DNA of 64,000 bases from Nansenia antarctica (lineage: Eukaryota; Chordata; Actinopteri; Argentiniformes; Microstomatidae): NCBI GenBank assembly GCA_963989245.1, contig OZ022355.1:26209289-26273288 (forward strand), in the 5' to 3' direction. A program made the position numbers and the translations under genes. The notes beneath the pieces are model-generated. The model did not search any database, was not told the origin of the DNA, and saw only the letters and a list, made by a program, of their open reading frames with translations. Below, in pieces: positions 34,501 to 48,416 of this stretch; position 1 is the first letter of the stretch, and every line of letters starts with the position of its first letter.

Positions 34501-37500
34501 TTATACTTCATAACAGGAGGTTATACTTCATAACAGAGGTTATACTTCATAACAGGAGGTTATACTTCATAACAGGAGGCTATACTTCATAACAGAGGTT
34601 ATACTTCATAACAGGAGACTATACTTCATAACAGGAGGCTATACTTCATAACAGAGGTGAAACTTCATAACAGGAGGCTATACTTCATAACAGGAGGTTA
34701 TACTTCATAACAGAGGTTATACTTCATAACAGGAGGTTATACTTCATAACAGGAGACTATACTTCATAACAGGAGACTATACTTCATAACAGGAGACTAT
34801 ACTTCATAACAGGAGGCTATACTTCATAACAGGAGACTATACTTCATAACAGAGGTTATACTTCATAACAGGAGGTTATACTTCATAACAGGAGACTATA
34901 CTTCATAACAGGAGGCTATACTTCATAACAGGAGACTATACTTCATAACAGAGGTTATACTTCATAACAGGAGGTTATACTTCATAACAGGAGGCTATAC
35001 TTCATAACAGAGGTTATACTTCATAACAGAGGTTATACTTCATAACAGGAGACTATACTTCATAACAGGAGGCTATACTTCATAACAGAGGTTATACTTC
35101 ATAACAGGAGGCTATACTTCATAACAGGAGGTTATACTTCATAACAGAGGTTATACTTCATAACAGGAGGCTATACTTCATAACAGGAGGTTATACTTCA
35201 TAACAGAGGTTATACTTCATAACAGGAGGCTATACTTCATAACAGGAGACTATACTTCATAACAGAGGTTATACTTCATAACAGGAGGTTATACTTCATA
35301 ACAGGAGACTATACTTCATAACAGAGGTTATACTTCATAACAGGAGACTATACTTCATAACAGGAGACTATACTTCATAACAGAGGTTATACTTCATAAC
35401 AGGAGGTTATACTTCATAACAGGAGACTATACTTCATAACAGAGGTTATACTTCATAACAGGAGGCTATACTTCATAACAGGAGACTATACTTCATAACA
35501 GAGGTTATACTTCATAACAGGAGGTTATACTTCATAACAGGAGACTATACTTCATAACAGGAGGCTATACTTCATAACAGGAGACTATACTTCATAACAG
35601 AGGTTATACTTCATAACAGGAGGTTATACTTCATAACAGGAGGCTATACTTCATAACAGAGGTTATACTTCATAACAGAGGTTATACTTCATAACAGGAG
35701 ACTATACTTCATAACAGGAGGTTATACTTCATAACAGGAGACTATACTTCATAACAGAGGTTATACTTCATAACAGGAGGTTATACTTCATAACAGAGGT
35801 TATACTTCATAACAGAGGTTATACTTCATAACAGGAGGTTATACTTCATAACAGAGGTTATACTTCATAACAGAGGTTATACTTCATAACAGGAGACTAT
35901 ACTTCATAACAGAGGTTATACTTCATAACAGGAGGTTATACTTCATAACTGAGGTTATACTTCATAACAGGAGGTTATACTTCATAACAGGAGGCTATAC
36001 TTCATAACAGAGGTTATACTTCATAATAGAGGTTATACTTCATAACAGGAGACTATACTTCATAACAGGAGGCTATACTTCATAACAGAGGTTATACTTC
36101 ATAACAGGAGGCTATACTTCATAACAGGAGGTTATACTTCATAACAGAGGTTATACTTCATAACAGGAGGTTATACTTCACAACAGGAGACTATACTTCA
36201 TAACAGAGGTTATACTTCATAACAGGAGACTATACTTCATAACAGGAGACTATACTTCATAACAGGAGGCTATACTTCATAACAGGAGACTATACTTCAT
36301 AACAGGAGACTATACTTCATAACAGGAGACTATACTTCATAACAGGAGGTTATACTTCATAACAGGAGGCTATACTTCATAACAGAGGTTATACTTCATA
36401 ACAGAGGTTATACTTCATAACAGGAGACTATACTTCATAACAGGAGGCTATACTTCATAACAGGAGACTATACTTCATAACAGAGGTTATACTTCATAAC
36501 AGGAGGTTATACTTCATAACAGGAGACTATACTTCATAACAGGAGGCTATACTTCATAACAGAGGTTATACTTCATAACAGGAGGTTATACTTCATAACA
36601 GGAGGCTATACTTCATAACAGAGGTTATACTTCATAACAGAGGTTATACTTCATAACAGGAGACTATACTTCATAACAGGAGGCTATACTTCATAACAGA
36701 GGTTATACTTCATAACAGGAGGTTGTACTTCATAACAGGAGACTATACTTCATAACAGGAGGCTATACTTCATAACATAGGTTATACTTCATAACAGGAG
36801 GTTATACTTCATAACAGAGGTTATACTTCATAACAGGAGGTTATACTTCATAACAGAGGTTATACTTCATAACAGGAGGCTATACTTCATAACAGAGGTT
36901 ATACTTCATAACAGGAGGCTATACTTCATAACAGAGGTTATACTTCATAACAGAGGTTATACTTCATAACAGGAGGCTATACTTCATAACAGAGGTTATA
37001 CTTCATAACAGGAGGCTATACTTCATAACAGGAGACTATACTTCATAACAGAGGTTATACTTCATAACAGGAGGTTATACTTCATAACAGGAGGTTATAC
37101 TTCATAACAGAGGTTATACTTCATAACAGAGGTTATACTTCATAACAGAGGTTATCCTTCATAACAGGAGGTTATACTTCATAACAGAGGTTATACTTCA
37201 TAACAGGAGACTATACTTCATAACAGAGGTTATACTTCATAACAGGAGGTTATACTTCATAACAGAGGTTATACTTCATAACAGGAGGTTATACTTCATA
37301 ACAGGAGGCTATACTTCATAACAGAGGTTATACTTCATAACAGAGGTTATACTTCATAACAGGAGACTATACTTCATAACAGGAGGCTATACTTCATAAC
37401 AGGAGGCTATACTTCATAACAGGAGACTATACTTCATAACAGAGGTTATACTTCATAACAGGAGGTTATACTTCATAACAGGAGACTATACTTCATAACA

Positions 37501-40500
37501 GGAGGCTATACTTCATAACAGGAGACTATACTTCATAACAGAGGTTATACTTCATAACAGGAGGTTATACTTCATAACAGGAGGCTATACTTCATAACAG
37601 AGGTTATACTTCATAACAGAGGTTATACTTCATAACAGGAGACTATACTTCATAACAGGAGGCTATACTTCATAACAGGAGACTATACTTCATAACAGAG
37701 GTTATACTTCATAACAGGAGGTTATACTTCATAACAGGAGACTATACTTCATAACAGGAGGCTATACTTCATAACAGGAGACTATACTTCATAACAGAGG
37801 TTATACTTCATAACAGGAGACTATACTTCATAACAGGAGGCTATACTTCATAACAGAGGTTATACTTCATAACAGAGGTTATACTTCATAACAGGAGGCT
37901 ATACTTCATAACAGGAGGTTATACTTCATAACAGAGGTTATACTTCATAACAGAGGTTATACTTCATAACAGGAGGCTATACTTCATAACAGAGGTTATA
38001 CTTCATAACAGGAGGCTATACTTCATAACAGGAGGTTATACTTCATAACAGAGGTTATACTTCATAACAGGAGGTTATACTTCATAACAGGAGACTATAC
38101 TTCATAACAGAGGTTATACTTCATAACAGGAGGTTATACTTCATAACAGGAGACTATACTTCATAACAGAGGTTATACTTCATAACAGGAGACTATACTT
38201 CATAACAGAGGTTATACTTCATAACAGGAGGTTATACTTCATAATAGAGGTTATACTTCATAACAGAGGTTATACTTCATAACAGGAGACTATACTTCAT
38301 AACAGAGGTTATACTTCATAACAGGAGGTTATACTTCATAACAGAGGTTATACTTCATAACAGGAGGTTATACTTCATAACAGGAGGCTATACTTCATAA
38401 CAGAGGTTATACTTCATAACAGAGGTTATACTTCATAACAGGAGACTATACTTCATAACAGGAGGCTATACTTCATAACAGAGGTGAAACTTCATAACAG
38501 GAGGCTATACTTCATAACAGGAGGTTATACTTCATAACAGAGGTTATACTTCATAACAGGAGGTTATACTTCATAACAGGAGACTATACTTCATAACAGA
38601 GGTTATACTTCATAACAGGAGACTATACTTCATAACAGGAGGCTATACTTCATAACAGGAGACTATACTTCATAACAGAGGTTATACTTCATAACAGGAG
38701 GTTATACTTCATAACAGGAGACTATACTTCATAACAGGAGGCTATACTTCATAACAGGAGACTATACTTCATAACAGAGGTTATACTTCATAACAGGAGG
38801 TTATACTTCATAACAGGAGGCTATACTTCATAACAGAGGTTATACTTCATAACAGAGGTTATACTTCATAACAGGAGACTATACTTCATAACAGGAGGCT
38901 ATACTTCATAACAGAGGTTATACTTCATAACAGGAGGCTATACTTCATAACAGGAGGTTATACTTCATAACAGAGGTTATACTTCATAACAGGAGGCTAT
39001 ACTTCATAACAGGAGGTTATACTTCATAACAGAGGTTATACTTCATAACAGGAGGCTATACTTCATAACAGGAGACTATACTTCATAACAGGAGACTATA
39101 CTTCATAACAGAGGTTATACTTCATAACAGAGGTTATACTTCATAACAGGAGACTATACTTCATAACAGGAGACTATACTTCATAACAGGAGGTTATACT
39201 TCATAACAGGAGACTATACTTCATAACAGGAGACTATACTTCATAACAGAGGTTATACTTCATAACAGAGGTTATACTTCATAACAGGAGACTATACTTC
39301 ATAACAGAGGTTATACTTCATAACAGGAGGTTATACTTCATAACAGAGGTTATACTTCATAACAGGAGGTTATACTTCATAACAGGAGGCTATACTTCAT
39401 AACAGAGGTTATACTTCATAACAGAGGTTATACTTCATAACAGGAGACTATACTTCATAACAGGAGGCTATACTTCATAACAGAGGTTATACTTCATAAC
39501 AGGAGGCTATACTTCATAACAGGAGGTTATACTTCATAACAGAGGTTATACTTCATAACAGGAGGTTATACTTCATAACAGGAGACTATACTTCATAACA
39601 GGAGGCTATACTTCATAACAGGAGACTATACTTCATAACAGAGGTTATACTTCATAACAGGAGACTATACTTCATAACAGGAGGCTATATTTCATAACAG
39701 AGGTTATACTTCATAACAGGAGGCTATACTTCATAACAGGAGGTTATACTTCATAACAGAGGTTATACTTCATAACAGAGGTTATACTTCATAACAGGAG
39801 GCTATACTTCATAACAGAGGTTATACTTCATAACAGGAGGCTATACTTCATAACAGGAGGTTATACTTCATAACAGAGGTTATACTTCATAACAGGAGGT
39901 TATACTTCATAACAGGAGACTATACTTCATAACAGAGGTTATACTTCATAACAGGAGGTTATACATCATAACAGGAGACTATACTTCATAACAGGAGGCT
40001 ATACTTCATAACAGGAGACTATACTTCATAACAGAGGTTATACTTCATAACAGAGGTTATACTTCATAACAGGAGACTATACTTCATAACAGGAGGCTAT
40101 ACTTCATAACAGGAGGCTATACTTCATAACAGAGGTTATACTTCATAACAGAGGTTATACTTCATAACAGAGGTTATACTTCATAACAGGAGACTATACT
40201 TCATAACAGGAGGCTATACTTCATAACAGGAGACTATACTTCATAACAGAGGTTATACTTCATAACAGGAGACTATACTTCACAACAGGAGGCTATACTT
40301 CATAACAGGAGACTATACTTCATAACAGAGGTTATACTTCATAACAGGAGGTTATACTTCATAACAGGAGACTATACTTCATAACAGGAGGCTATACTTC
40401 ATAACAGGAGACTATACTTCATAACAGAGGTTATACTTCATAACAGAGGTTATACTTCATAACAGGAGACTATACTTCATAACAGGAGGCTATACTTCAT

Positions 40501-43230
40501 AACAGAGGTTATACTTCATAACAGGAGACTATACTTCATAACAGGAGGCTATACTTCATAACAGGAGACTATACTTCATAACAGAGGTTATACTTCATAA
40601 CAGGAGGTTATACTTCATAACAGGAGACTATACTTCATAACAGGAGGCTATACTTCATAACAGGAGACTATACTTCATAACAGGAGGTTATACTTCATAA
40701 CAGAGGTTATACTTCATAACAGGCGGTTATACTTCATAACAGGAGGTTATACTTCATAACAGAGGTTATACTTCATAACAGAGGTTATACTTCATAACAG
40801 AGGTTATACTTCAAAACAGGAGACTATACTTCATAACAGGAGGTTATACTTCATAACAGGAGACTATACTTCATAACAGAGGTTATACTTCATAACAGAG
40901 GTTATACTTCATAACAGGAGGTTATACTTCATAACAGGAGACTATACTTCATAACAGAGGTTATACTTCATAACAGGAAGTTATACTTCATAACAGAGGT
41001 TATACGTACTTCATAACAGGAGACTATACTTCATAACAGAGGTTATACTTCATAACAGGAGACTATACTTCATAACAGGAGGTTATACTTCATAACAGGA
41101 GGCTATACTTCATAACAGAGGTTATACTTCATAACAGGAGGTTATACTTCATAACAGAGGTTATACTTCATAACAGGAGACTATACTTCATAACAGGAGG
41201 CAAAACTTCATAACAGAGGTTATACTTCATAACAGGAGGCTATACTTCATAACAGGAGGTTATACTTCATAACAGAGGTTATACTTCATAACAGGAGGTT
41301 ATACTTCATAACAGGAGACTATACTTCATAACAGAGGTTATACTTCATAACAGGAGACTATACTTCATAACAGGAGACTATACTTCATAACAGGAGGCTA
41401 TACTTCATAACAGGAGACTATACTTCATAACAGAGGTTATACTTCATAACAGGAGGTTATACTTCATAACAGGAGGCTATACTTCATAACAGAGGTTATA
41501 CTTCATAACAGAGGTTATACTTCATAACAGGAGACTATACTTCATAACAGGAGGCTATACTTCATAACAGAGGTTATACTTCATAACAGAGGTTATACTT
41601 CATAACAGGAGGCTATACTTCATAACAGGAGGTTATACTTCATAACAGAGGTTATACTTCATAACAGAGGTTATACTTCATAACAGGAGGCTATACTTCA
41701 TAACAGAGGTTATACTTCATAACAGGAGGCTATACTTCATAACAGGAGGTTATACTTCATAACAGAGGTTATACTTCATAACAGGAGGTTATACTTCATA
41801 ACAGGAGACTATACTTCATAACAGAGGTTATACTTCATAACAGGAGGTTATACTTCATAACAGGAGACTATACTTCATAACAGAGGTTATACTTCATAAC
41901 AGAGGTTATACTTCATAACAGGAGACTATACTTCATAACAGAGGTTATACTTCATAACAGGAGGTTATACTTCATAATAGAGGTTATACTTCATAACAGA
42001 GGTTATACTTCATAACAGGAGACTATACTTCATAACAGAGGTTATACTTCATAACAGGAGGTTATACTTCATAACAGAGGTTATACTTCATAACAGGAGG
42101 TTATACTTCATAACAGGAGGCTATACTTCATAACAGAGGTTATACTTCATAACAGAGGTTATACTTCATAACAGGAGACTATACTTCATAACAGGAGGCT
42201 ATACTTCATAACAGAGGTGAAACTTCATAACAGGAGGCTATACTTCATAACAGGAGGTTATACTTCATAACAGAGGTTATACTTCATAACAGGAGGTTAT
42301 ACTTCATAACAGGAGACTATACTTCATAACAGAGGTTATACTTCATAACAGGAGACTATACTTCATAACAGGAGGCTATACTTCATAACAGGAGACTATA
42401 CTTCATAACAGAGGTTATACTTCATAACAGGAGGTTATACTTCATAACAGGAGACTATACTTCATAACAGGAGGCTATACTTCATAACAGGAGACTATAC
42501 TTCATAACAGAGGTTATACTTCATAACAGGAGGTTATACTTCATAACAGGAGGCTATACTTCATAACAGAGGTTATACTTCATAACAGAGGTTATACTTC
42601 ATAACAGGAGACTATACTTCATAACAGGAGGCTATACTTCATAACAGAGGTTATACTTCATAACAGGAGGCTATACTTCATAACAGGAGGTTATACTTCA
42701 TAACAGAGGTTATACTTCATAACAGGAGGCTATACTTCATAACAGGAGGTTATACTTCATAACAGAGGTTATACTTCATAACAGGAGGCTATACTTCATA
42801 ACAGGAGACTATACTTCATAACAGGAGACTATACTTCATAACAGAGGTTATACTTCATAACAGAGGTTATACTTCATAACAGGAGACTATACTTCATAAC
42901 AGGAGACTATACTTCATAACAGGAGGTTATACTTCATAACAGGAGACTATACTTCATAACAGGAGACTATACTTCATAACAGGAGACTATACTTCATAAC
43001 AGAGGTTATACTTCATAACAGAGGTTATACTTCATAACAGGAGACTATACTTCATAACAGAGGTTATACTTCATAACAGGAGGTTATACTTCATAACAGA
43101 GGTTATACTTCATAACAGGAGGTTATACTTCATAACAGGAGGCTATACTTCATAACAGAGGTTATACTTCATAACAGGAGACTATACTTCATAACAGGAG
43201 ACTATACTTCATAACAGGAGGCTATACTTC
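31561..43230 (+). repeat. higher-order repeat, copy 2 (about 11.6-11.8 kb)
   Basis: Partner of 19946-31560. Part of this copy (about 39.7-41.0 kb) is itself repeated about 3.83-3.93 kb downstream: CTATATTTC at 39687 and 43521, AACAGGCGG at 40719 and 44650, ATACGTAC at 41006 and 44938. Confidence 0.85.
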
Positions 43231-46200
43231 ATAACAGAGGTTATACTTCATAACAGGAGGCTATACTTCATAACAGGAGGTTATACTTCATAACAGAGGT
43301 TATACTTCATAACAGGAGGCTATACTTCATAACAGGAGGCTATACTTCATAACAGGAGACTATACTTCATAACAGGAGACTATACTTCATAACAGGAGGT
43401 TATACTTCATAACAGGAGACTATACTTCATAACAGGAGGCTATACTTCATAACAGGAGACTATACTTCATAACAGAGGTTATACTTCATAACAGGAGACT
43501 ATACTTCATAACAGGAGGCTATATTTCATAACAGAGGTTATACTTCATAACAGAGGTTATACTTCATAACAGGAGGCTATACTTCATAACAGGAGGTTAT
43601 ACTTCATAACAGAGGTTATACTTCATAACAGAGGTTATACTTCATAACAGGAGGCTATACTTCATAACAGAGGTTATACTTCATAACAGGAGGCTATACT
43701 TCATAACAGGAGGTTATACTTCATAACAGAGGTTATACTTCATAACAGGAGGTTATACTTCATAACAGGAGACTATACTTCATAACAGAGGTTATACTTC
43801 ATAACAGGAGGTTATACATCATAACAGGAGACTATACTTCATAACAGGAGGCTATACTTCATAACAGGAGACTATACTTCATAACAGAGGTTATACTTCA
43901 TAACAGAGGTTATACTTCATAACAGGAGACTATACTTCATAACAGGAGGCTATACTTCATAACAGGAGGCTATACTTCATAACAGAGGTTATACTTCATA
44001 ACAGAGGTTATACTTCATAACAGAGGTTAAACTTCATAACAGGAGACTATACTTCATAACAGGAGGCTATACTTCATAACAGGAGACTATACTTCATAAC
44101 AGAGGTTATACTTCATAACAGGAGACTATACTTCATAACAGGAGGCTATACTTCATAACAGGAGACTATACTTCATAACAGAGGTTATACTTCATAACAG
44201 GAGGTTATACTTCATAACAGGAGACTATACTTCATAACAGGAGGCTATACTTCATAACAGGAGACTATACTTCATAACAGAGGTTATACTTCATAACAGA
44301 GGTTATACTTCATAACAGGAGACTATACTTCATAACAGGAGGCTATACTTCATAACAGAGGTTATACTTCATAACAGGAGGCTATACTTCATAACAGGAG
44401 GTTATACTTCATAACAGAGGTTATACTTCATAACAGGAGACTATACTTCATAACAGGAGACTATACTTCATAACAGGAGGCTATACTTCATAACAGGAGA
44501 CTATACTTCATAACAGAGGTTATACTTCATAACAGGAGGTTATACTTCATAACAGGAGACTATACTTCATAACAGGAGGCTATACTTCATAACAGGAGAC
44601 TATACTTCATAACAGGAGGTTATACTTCATAACAGAGGTTATACTTCATAACAGGCGGTTATACTTCATAACAGGAGGTTATACTTCATAACAGAGGTTA
44701 TACTTCATAACAGAGGTTATACTTCATAACATAGGTTATACTTCATAACAGGAGACTATACTTCATAACAGGAGGTTATACTTCATAACAGGAGACTATA
44801 CTTCATAACAGAGGTTATACTTCATAACAGAGGTTATACTTCATAACAGGAGGTTATACTTCATAACAGGAGACTATACTTCATAACAGAGGTTATACTT
44901 CATAACAGGAAGTTACACTTCATAACAGAGGTTATACGTACTTCATAACAGGAGACTATACTTCATAACAGAGGTTATACTTCATAACAGGAGACTATAC
45001 TTCATAACAGGAGGTTATACTTCATAACAGGAGGCTATACTTCATAACAGAGGTTATACTTCATAACAGGAGGTTATACTTCATAACAGAGGTTATACTT
45101 CATAACAGGAGACTATACTTCATAACAGGAGACTATACTTCATAACAGGAGGCTATACTTCATAACAGGAGACTATACTTCATAACAGAGGTTATACTTC
45201 ATAACAGGAGGTTATACTTCATAACAGGAGGCTATACTTCATAACAGAGGTTATACTTCATAACAGAGGTTATACTTCATAACAGGAGACTATACTTCAT
45301 AACAGGAGGCTATACTTCATAACAGAGGTTATACTTCATAACAGGAGGCTATACTTCATAACAGGAGGTTATACTTCATAACAGAGGTTATACTTCATAA
45401 CAGGAGGTTATACTTCATAACAGGAGACTATACTTCATAACAGGAGACTATACTTCATAACAGGAGGCTATACTTCATAACAGAGGTTATACTCCATAAC
45501 AGGAGGCTATACTTCATAACAGAGGTTATACTTCATAACAGGAGACTATACTTCATAACAGGAGACTATACTTCATAACAGGAGGCTATACTTCATAACA
45601 GGAGACTATACTTCATAACAGAGGTTATACTTCATAACAGGAGGTTATACTTCATAACAGAGGTTATACTTCATAACAGGAGACTATACTTCATAACAGG
45701 AGACTATACTTCATAACAGGAGGCTATACTTCATAACAGGAGACTATACTTCATAACAGAGGTTATACTTCATAACAGGAGGTTATACTTCATAACAGGA
45801 GACTATACTTCATAACAGGAGGCTATACTTCATAACAGGAGACTATACTTCATAACAGGAGGTTATACTTCATAACAGAGGTTATACTTCATAACAGGAG
45901 GTTATACTTCATAACAGGAGGTTATACTTCATAACAGAGGTTATACTTCATAACAGAGGTTATACTTCATAACAGAGGTTATACTTCATAACAGGAGACT
46001 ATACTTCATAACAGGAGGTTATACTTCATAACAGGAGACTATACTTCATAACAGAGGTTATACTTCATAACAGAGGTTATACTTCATAACAGGAGGTTAT
46101 ACTTCATAACAGGAGACTATACTTCATAACAGAGGTTATACTTCATAACAGGAGGTTATACTTCATAACAGAGGTTATACGTACTTCATAACAGGAGACT

Positions 46201-47186
46201 ATACTTCATAACAGAGGTTATACTTCATAACAGGAGACTATACTTCATAACAGGAGGTTATACTTCATAACAGGAGGCTATACTTCATAACAGAGGTTAT
46301 ACTTCATAACAGGAGGTTATACTTCATAACAGAGGTTATACTTCATAACAGGAGACTATACTTCATAACAGGAGGCTATACTTCATAACAGAGGTTATAC
46401 TTCATAACAGGAGGCTATACTTCATAACAGGAGGTTATACTTCATAACAGAGGTTATACTTCATAACAGGAGGTTATACTTCATAACAGGAGACTATACT
46501 TCATAACAGAGGTTATACTTCATAACAGGAGACTATACTTCATAACAGGAGGCTATACTTCATAACAGAGGTTATACTTCATAACAGGAGGCTATACTTC
46601 ATAACAGGAGGTTATACTTCATAACAGAGGTTATACTTAATAACAGGAGGTTATACTTCATAACAGGAGACTATACTTCATAACAGAGGTTATACTTCAT
46701 AACAGGAGACTATACTTCATAACAGGAGACTATACTTCATAACAGGAGGCTATACTTCATAACAGGAGACTATACTTCATAACAGAGGTTATACTTCATA
46801 ACAGGAGGTTATACTTCATAACAGGAGGCTATACTTCATAACAGAGGTTATACTTCATAACAGAGGTTATACTTCATAACAGGAGACTATACTTCATAAC
46901 AGGAGGCTATACTTCATAACAGAGGTTATACTTCATAACAGGAGGCTATACTTCATAACAGGAGGTTATACTTCATAACAGAGGTTATACTTCATAACAG
47001 GAGGTTATACTTCATAACAGGAGGCTATACTTCATAACAGAGGTTATACTTCATAACAGGAGGTTATACTTCATAACAGGAGGTTATACTTCATAACAGG
47101 AGACTATACTTCATAACAGGAGGCTATACTTCATAACAGGGGGTCATTCCACTAAAGGTGGATCAGTTTAGCTGCGCTATAAATAA

Positions 47187-47513
47187 ATGCGGCGCTCAGG
47201 CAACTCGAGATTGCAATTCAAGCCTCAGGTGATTCCTCGAACGAGGATCAGCCTTGTGTCATCAGTGTTCACAGAAGACAGGCTTACAAATCTTCGATAT
47301 GGGCGCGTGCACGCAGACATAAAAAGCCCTGAAGTGTCGATCTGTCGAAATGAAGATACTCCACTCTGCAGGGGTACTACATTTGCGCAGCATTCCGAAT
47401 TATTGATTTTTATGAAGATGGAAAAATAAGATGTAAAATAGTGCAATACTGCCGCAATTAACAAGGCGAGGGAAATGGTTTGGCAAGAAATTGCTGACCG
47501 ATTAAATGCGTAG
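47187..47513 (+). pseudogene. possible remnant of a Myb/SANT-like domain gene
   Basis: One frame is open from 47187 to 47429, has stops at 47427 and 47439, and continues in the same frame as NKAREMVWQEIADRLNA up to a stop at 47511. The W-x-EI-x-x-x-NA pattern is typical of the Myb/SANT-like domain found in Harbinger-type transposon proteins and their host derivatives. The upstream 80 codons are not recognised. With three stops in 110 codons it cannot be functional if real. Confidence 0.3.
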
Positions 47514-47608
47514 GTCATACTAGCCCCAGTTATTGTTATATGTTCATATTTTAATAAATGAATATTACTACTGTGGTGATATCCGCAGCAGGCTACAAAC
47601 CGTCATAT

Positions 47609-47697
47609 CGCCACAATGGCCTAGTGGTATTGACTGCTGCCATAGGATTTATTCGTCATTTTATATCAGTGGTTCGAATCCCTCTTAAGACGCACTT
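47609..47697 (+). mobile_element. tRNA-like segment (SINE head)
   Basis: CAATGGCCTAGTGGTATTG matches an internal promoter box A and GGTTCGAATCC at 47671-47681 is a perfect box B. The spacing (about 45 nt) is that of a tRNA with a long variable arm, but the ends do not pair into an acceptor stem, so a functional tRNA is unlikely. Confidence 0.6.
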
Positions 47698-47881
47698 TTT
47701 ACTGCATTTCGTTGTCTGAATCTAATCTAAAATCTCATCTAAAAAAGTATTGTAGGCTATAAAATTATGGTGCAGGCTAATTTACAAGAATTGACACGAT
47801 TACAATGGTGTTTGAAACCTTTGCATGAAATCTTCGGTTAAATGTAAAAAAAAAAAAAATGAATTGGGATTGGCCCTTAGT

Positions 47882-47946
47882 CAAGTCTCGAACTCGCAAC
47901 CTTTGGAACTGGAGTCCGCAGCCTTAACCACTACGCCAGCCAGACC
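47882..47946 (-). mobile_element. tRNA-like segment, minus strand (SINE head)
   Basis: The minus strand reads CTGGCGTAGTGGTTAAGGC (box A) and then GTTGCGAGTTCGAGAC (box B with mismatches). It is preceded on the plus strand by an A13 run (47848-47860), which may be the tail of a retroposed copy. Confidence 0.55.
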
Positions 47947-48009
47947 GCTGTGATGACGGCAATGCAAGTTGAGACAATTACTTCTTTTTTTTTTACACTC
48001 TTTTCTTTA

Positions 48010-48165
48010 TTGATCTATCGATCTATCTATCACACTTTCAAAATATCAAGTTATCTATCACACAATCAAACTATCTATCGATCGATCACACTTTCAAAAT
48101 ATCAAATTATCTATCTATCACACAGTCAAACTATCTAATCAAACTATCTAATCTATCTATCTCAT
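48010..48165. repeat. degenerate ATCT/GATC tetranucleotide region
   Basis: CTAT and ATCT units alternate with the phrase CACACTTTCAAAATATCAA, which occurs twice (about 48031 and 48088), giving an overlying period of about 57 bp. Confidence 0.8.
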
Positions 48166-48380
48166 GTGAAGTGGGAACTAATATTTCCTAAAAGACACAT
48201 GAGGAACTTTCGTTCAGGGTTTAGTTTCCGCCTGTGAGCCTTTTTTGACACACGGATGACTATAGCCTGTGTTTTAGCCTGGTCGGGACCAGGCTAATTA
48301 TATCTGACTCAGAAGGAGCTCAACCAAGCAGCGAATTATTTGAGCCACATTGATGGCACCGAACGCAAGCTAACATTTTC

Positions 48381-48416
48381 GAGGCTTAGAACTTTATCGA
48401 GGCTTAGAACTTTATC
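48381..48416. repeat. 18-bp perfect direct duplication
   Basis: GAGGCTTAGAACTTTATC occurs twice back to back just inside the right terminus of the island. Confidence 0.95.

Larger units (their letters stand above)
17972..47140 (+). repeat. giant 19/20-bp minisatellite array, left block (29.2 kb)
   Basis: Uninterrupted head-to-tail units in one orientation. Four types make up nearly everything: GAGGTTATACTTCATAACA (19 bp), GGAGGTTATACTTCATAACA, GGAGACTATACTTCATAACA and GGAGGCTATACTTCATAACA (20 bp each). The order is irregular at short range. I estimate about 1,480 units from length divided by 19.7. Rare variants (GAGGTGAAACTT, ATACGTACTTC, CTATATTTC, TTATCCTTC, AACATAGG) are scattered and serve as markers of longer duplications. 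GTTAT-ACTTC-ATAAC within two of the types is a 5-bp inverted repeat. Every frame meets TAA on both strands within a few units, so the array codes for nothing. Confidence 0.98.

Noticed and set aside
17972..47140. Recombinase target resembling loxP arms (TATAC..TTAT pattern)
   Set aside because: Only a few bases agree, spacer and arm lengths do not fit, and there is no recombinase gene nearby. Low-complexity chance similarity.
47225..47518. 97-codon minus-strand frame in the island
   Set aside because: Overlaps the plus-strand frame that contains the Myb/SANT-like segment, and shows no motif of its own.
47609..47697. Functional tRNA gene
   Set aside because: Boxes A and B are present but no acceptor stem pairs up; more likely a SINE head. 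The same conclusion applies to 47882-47946 and 13925-14015.
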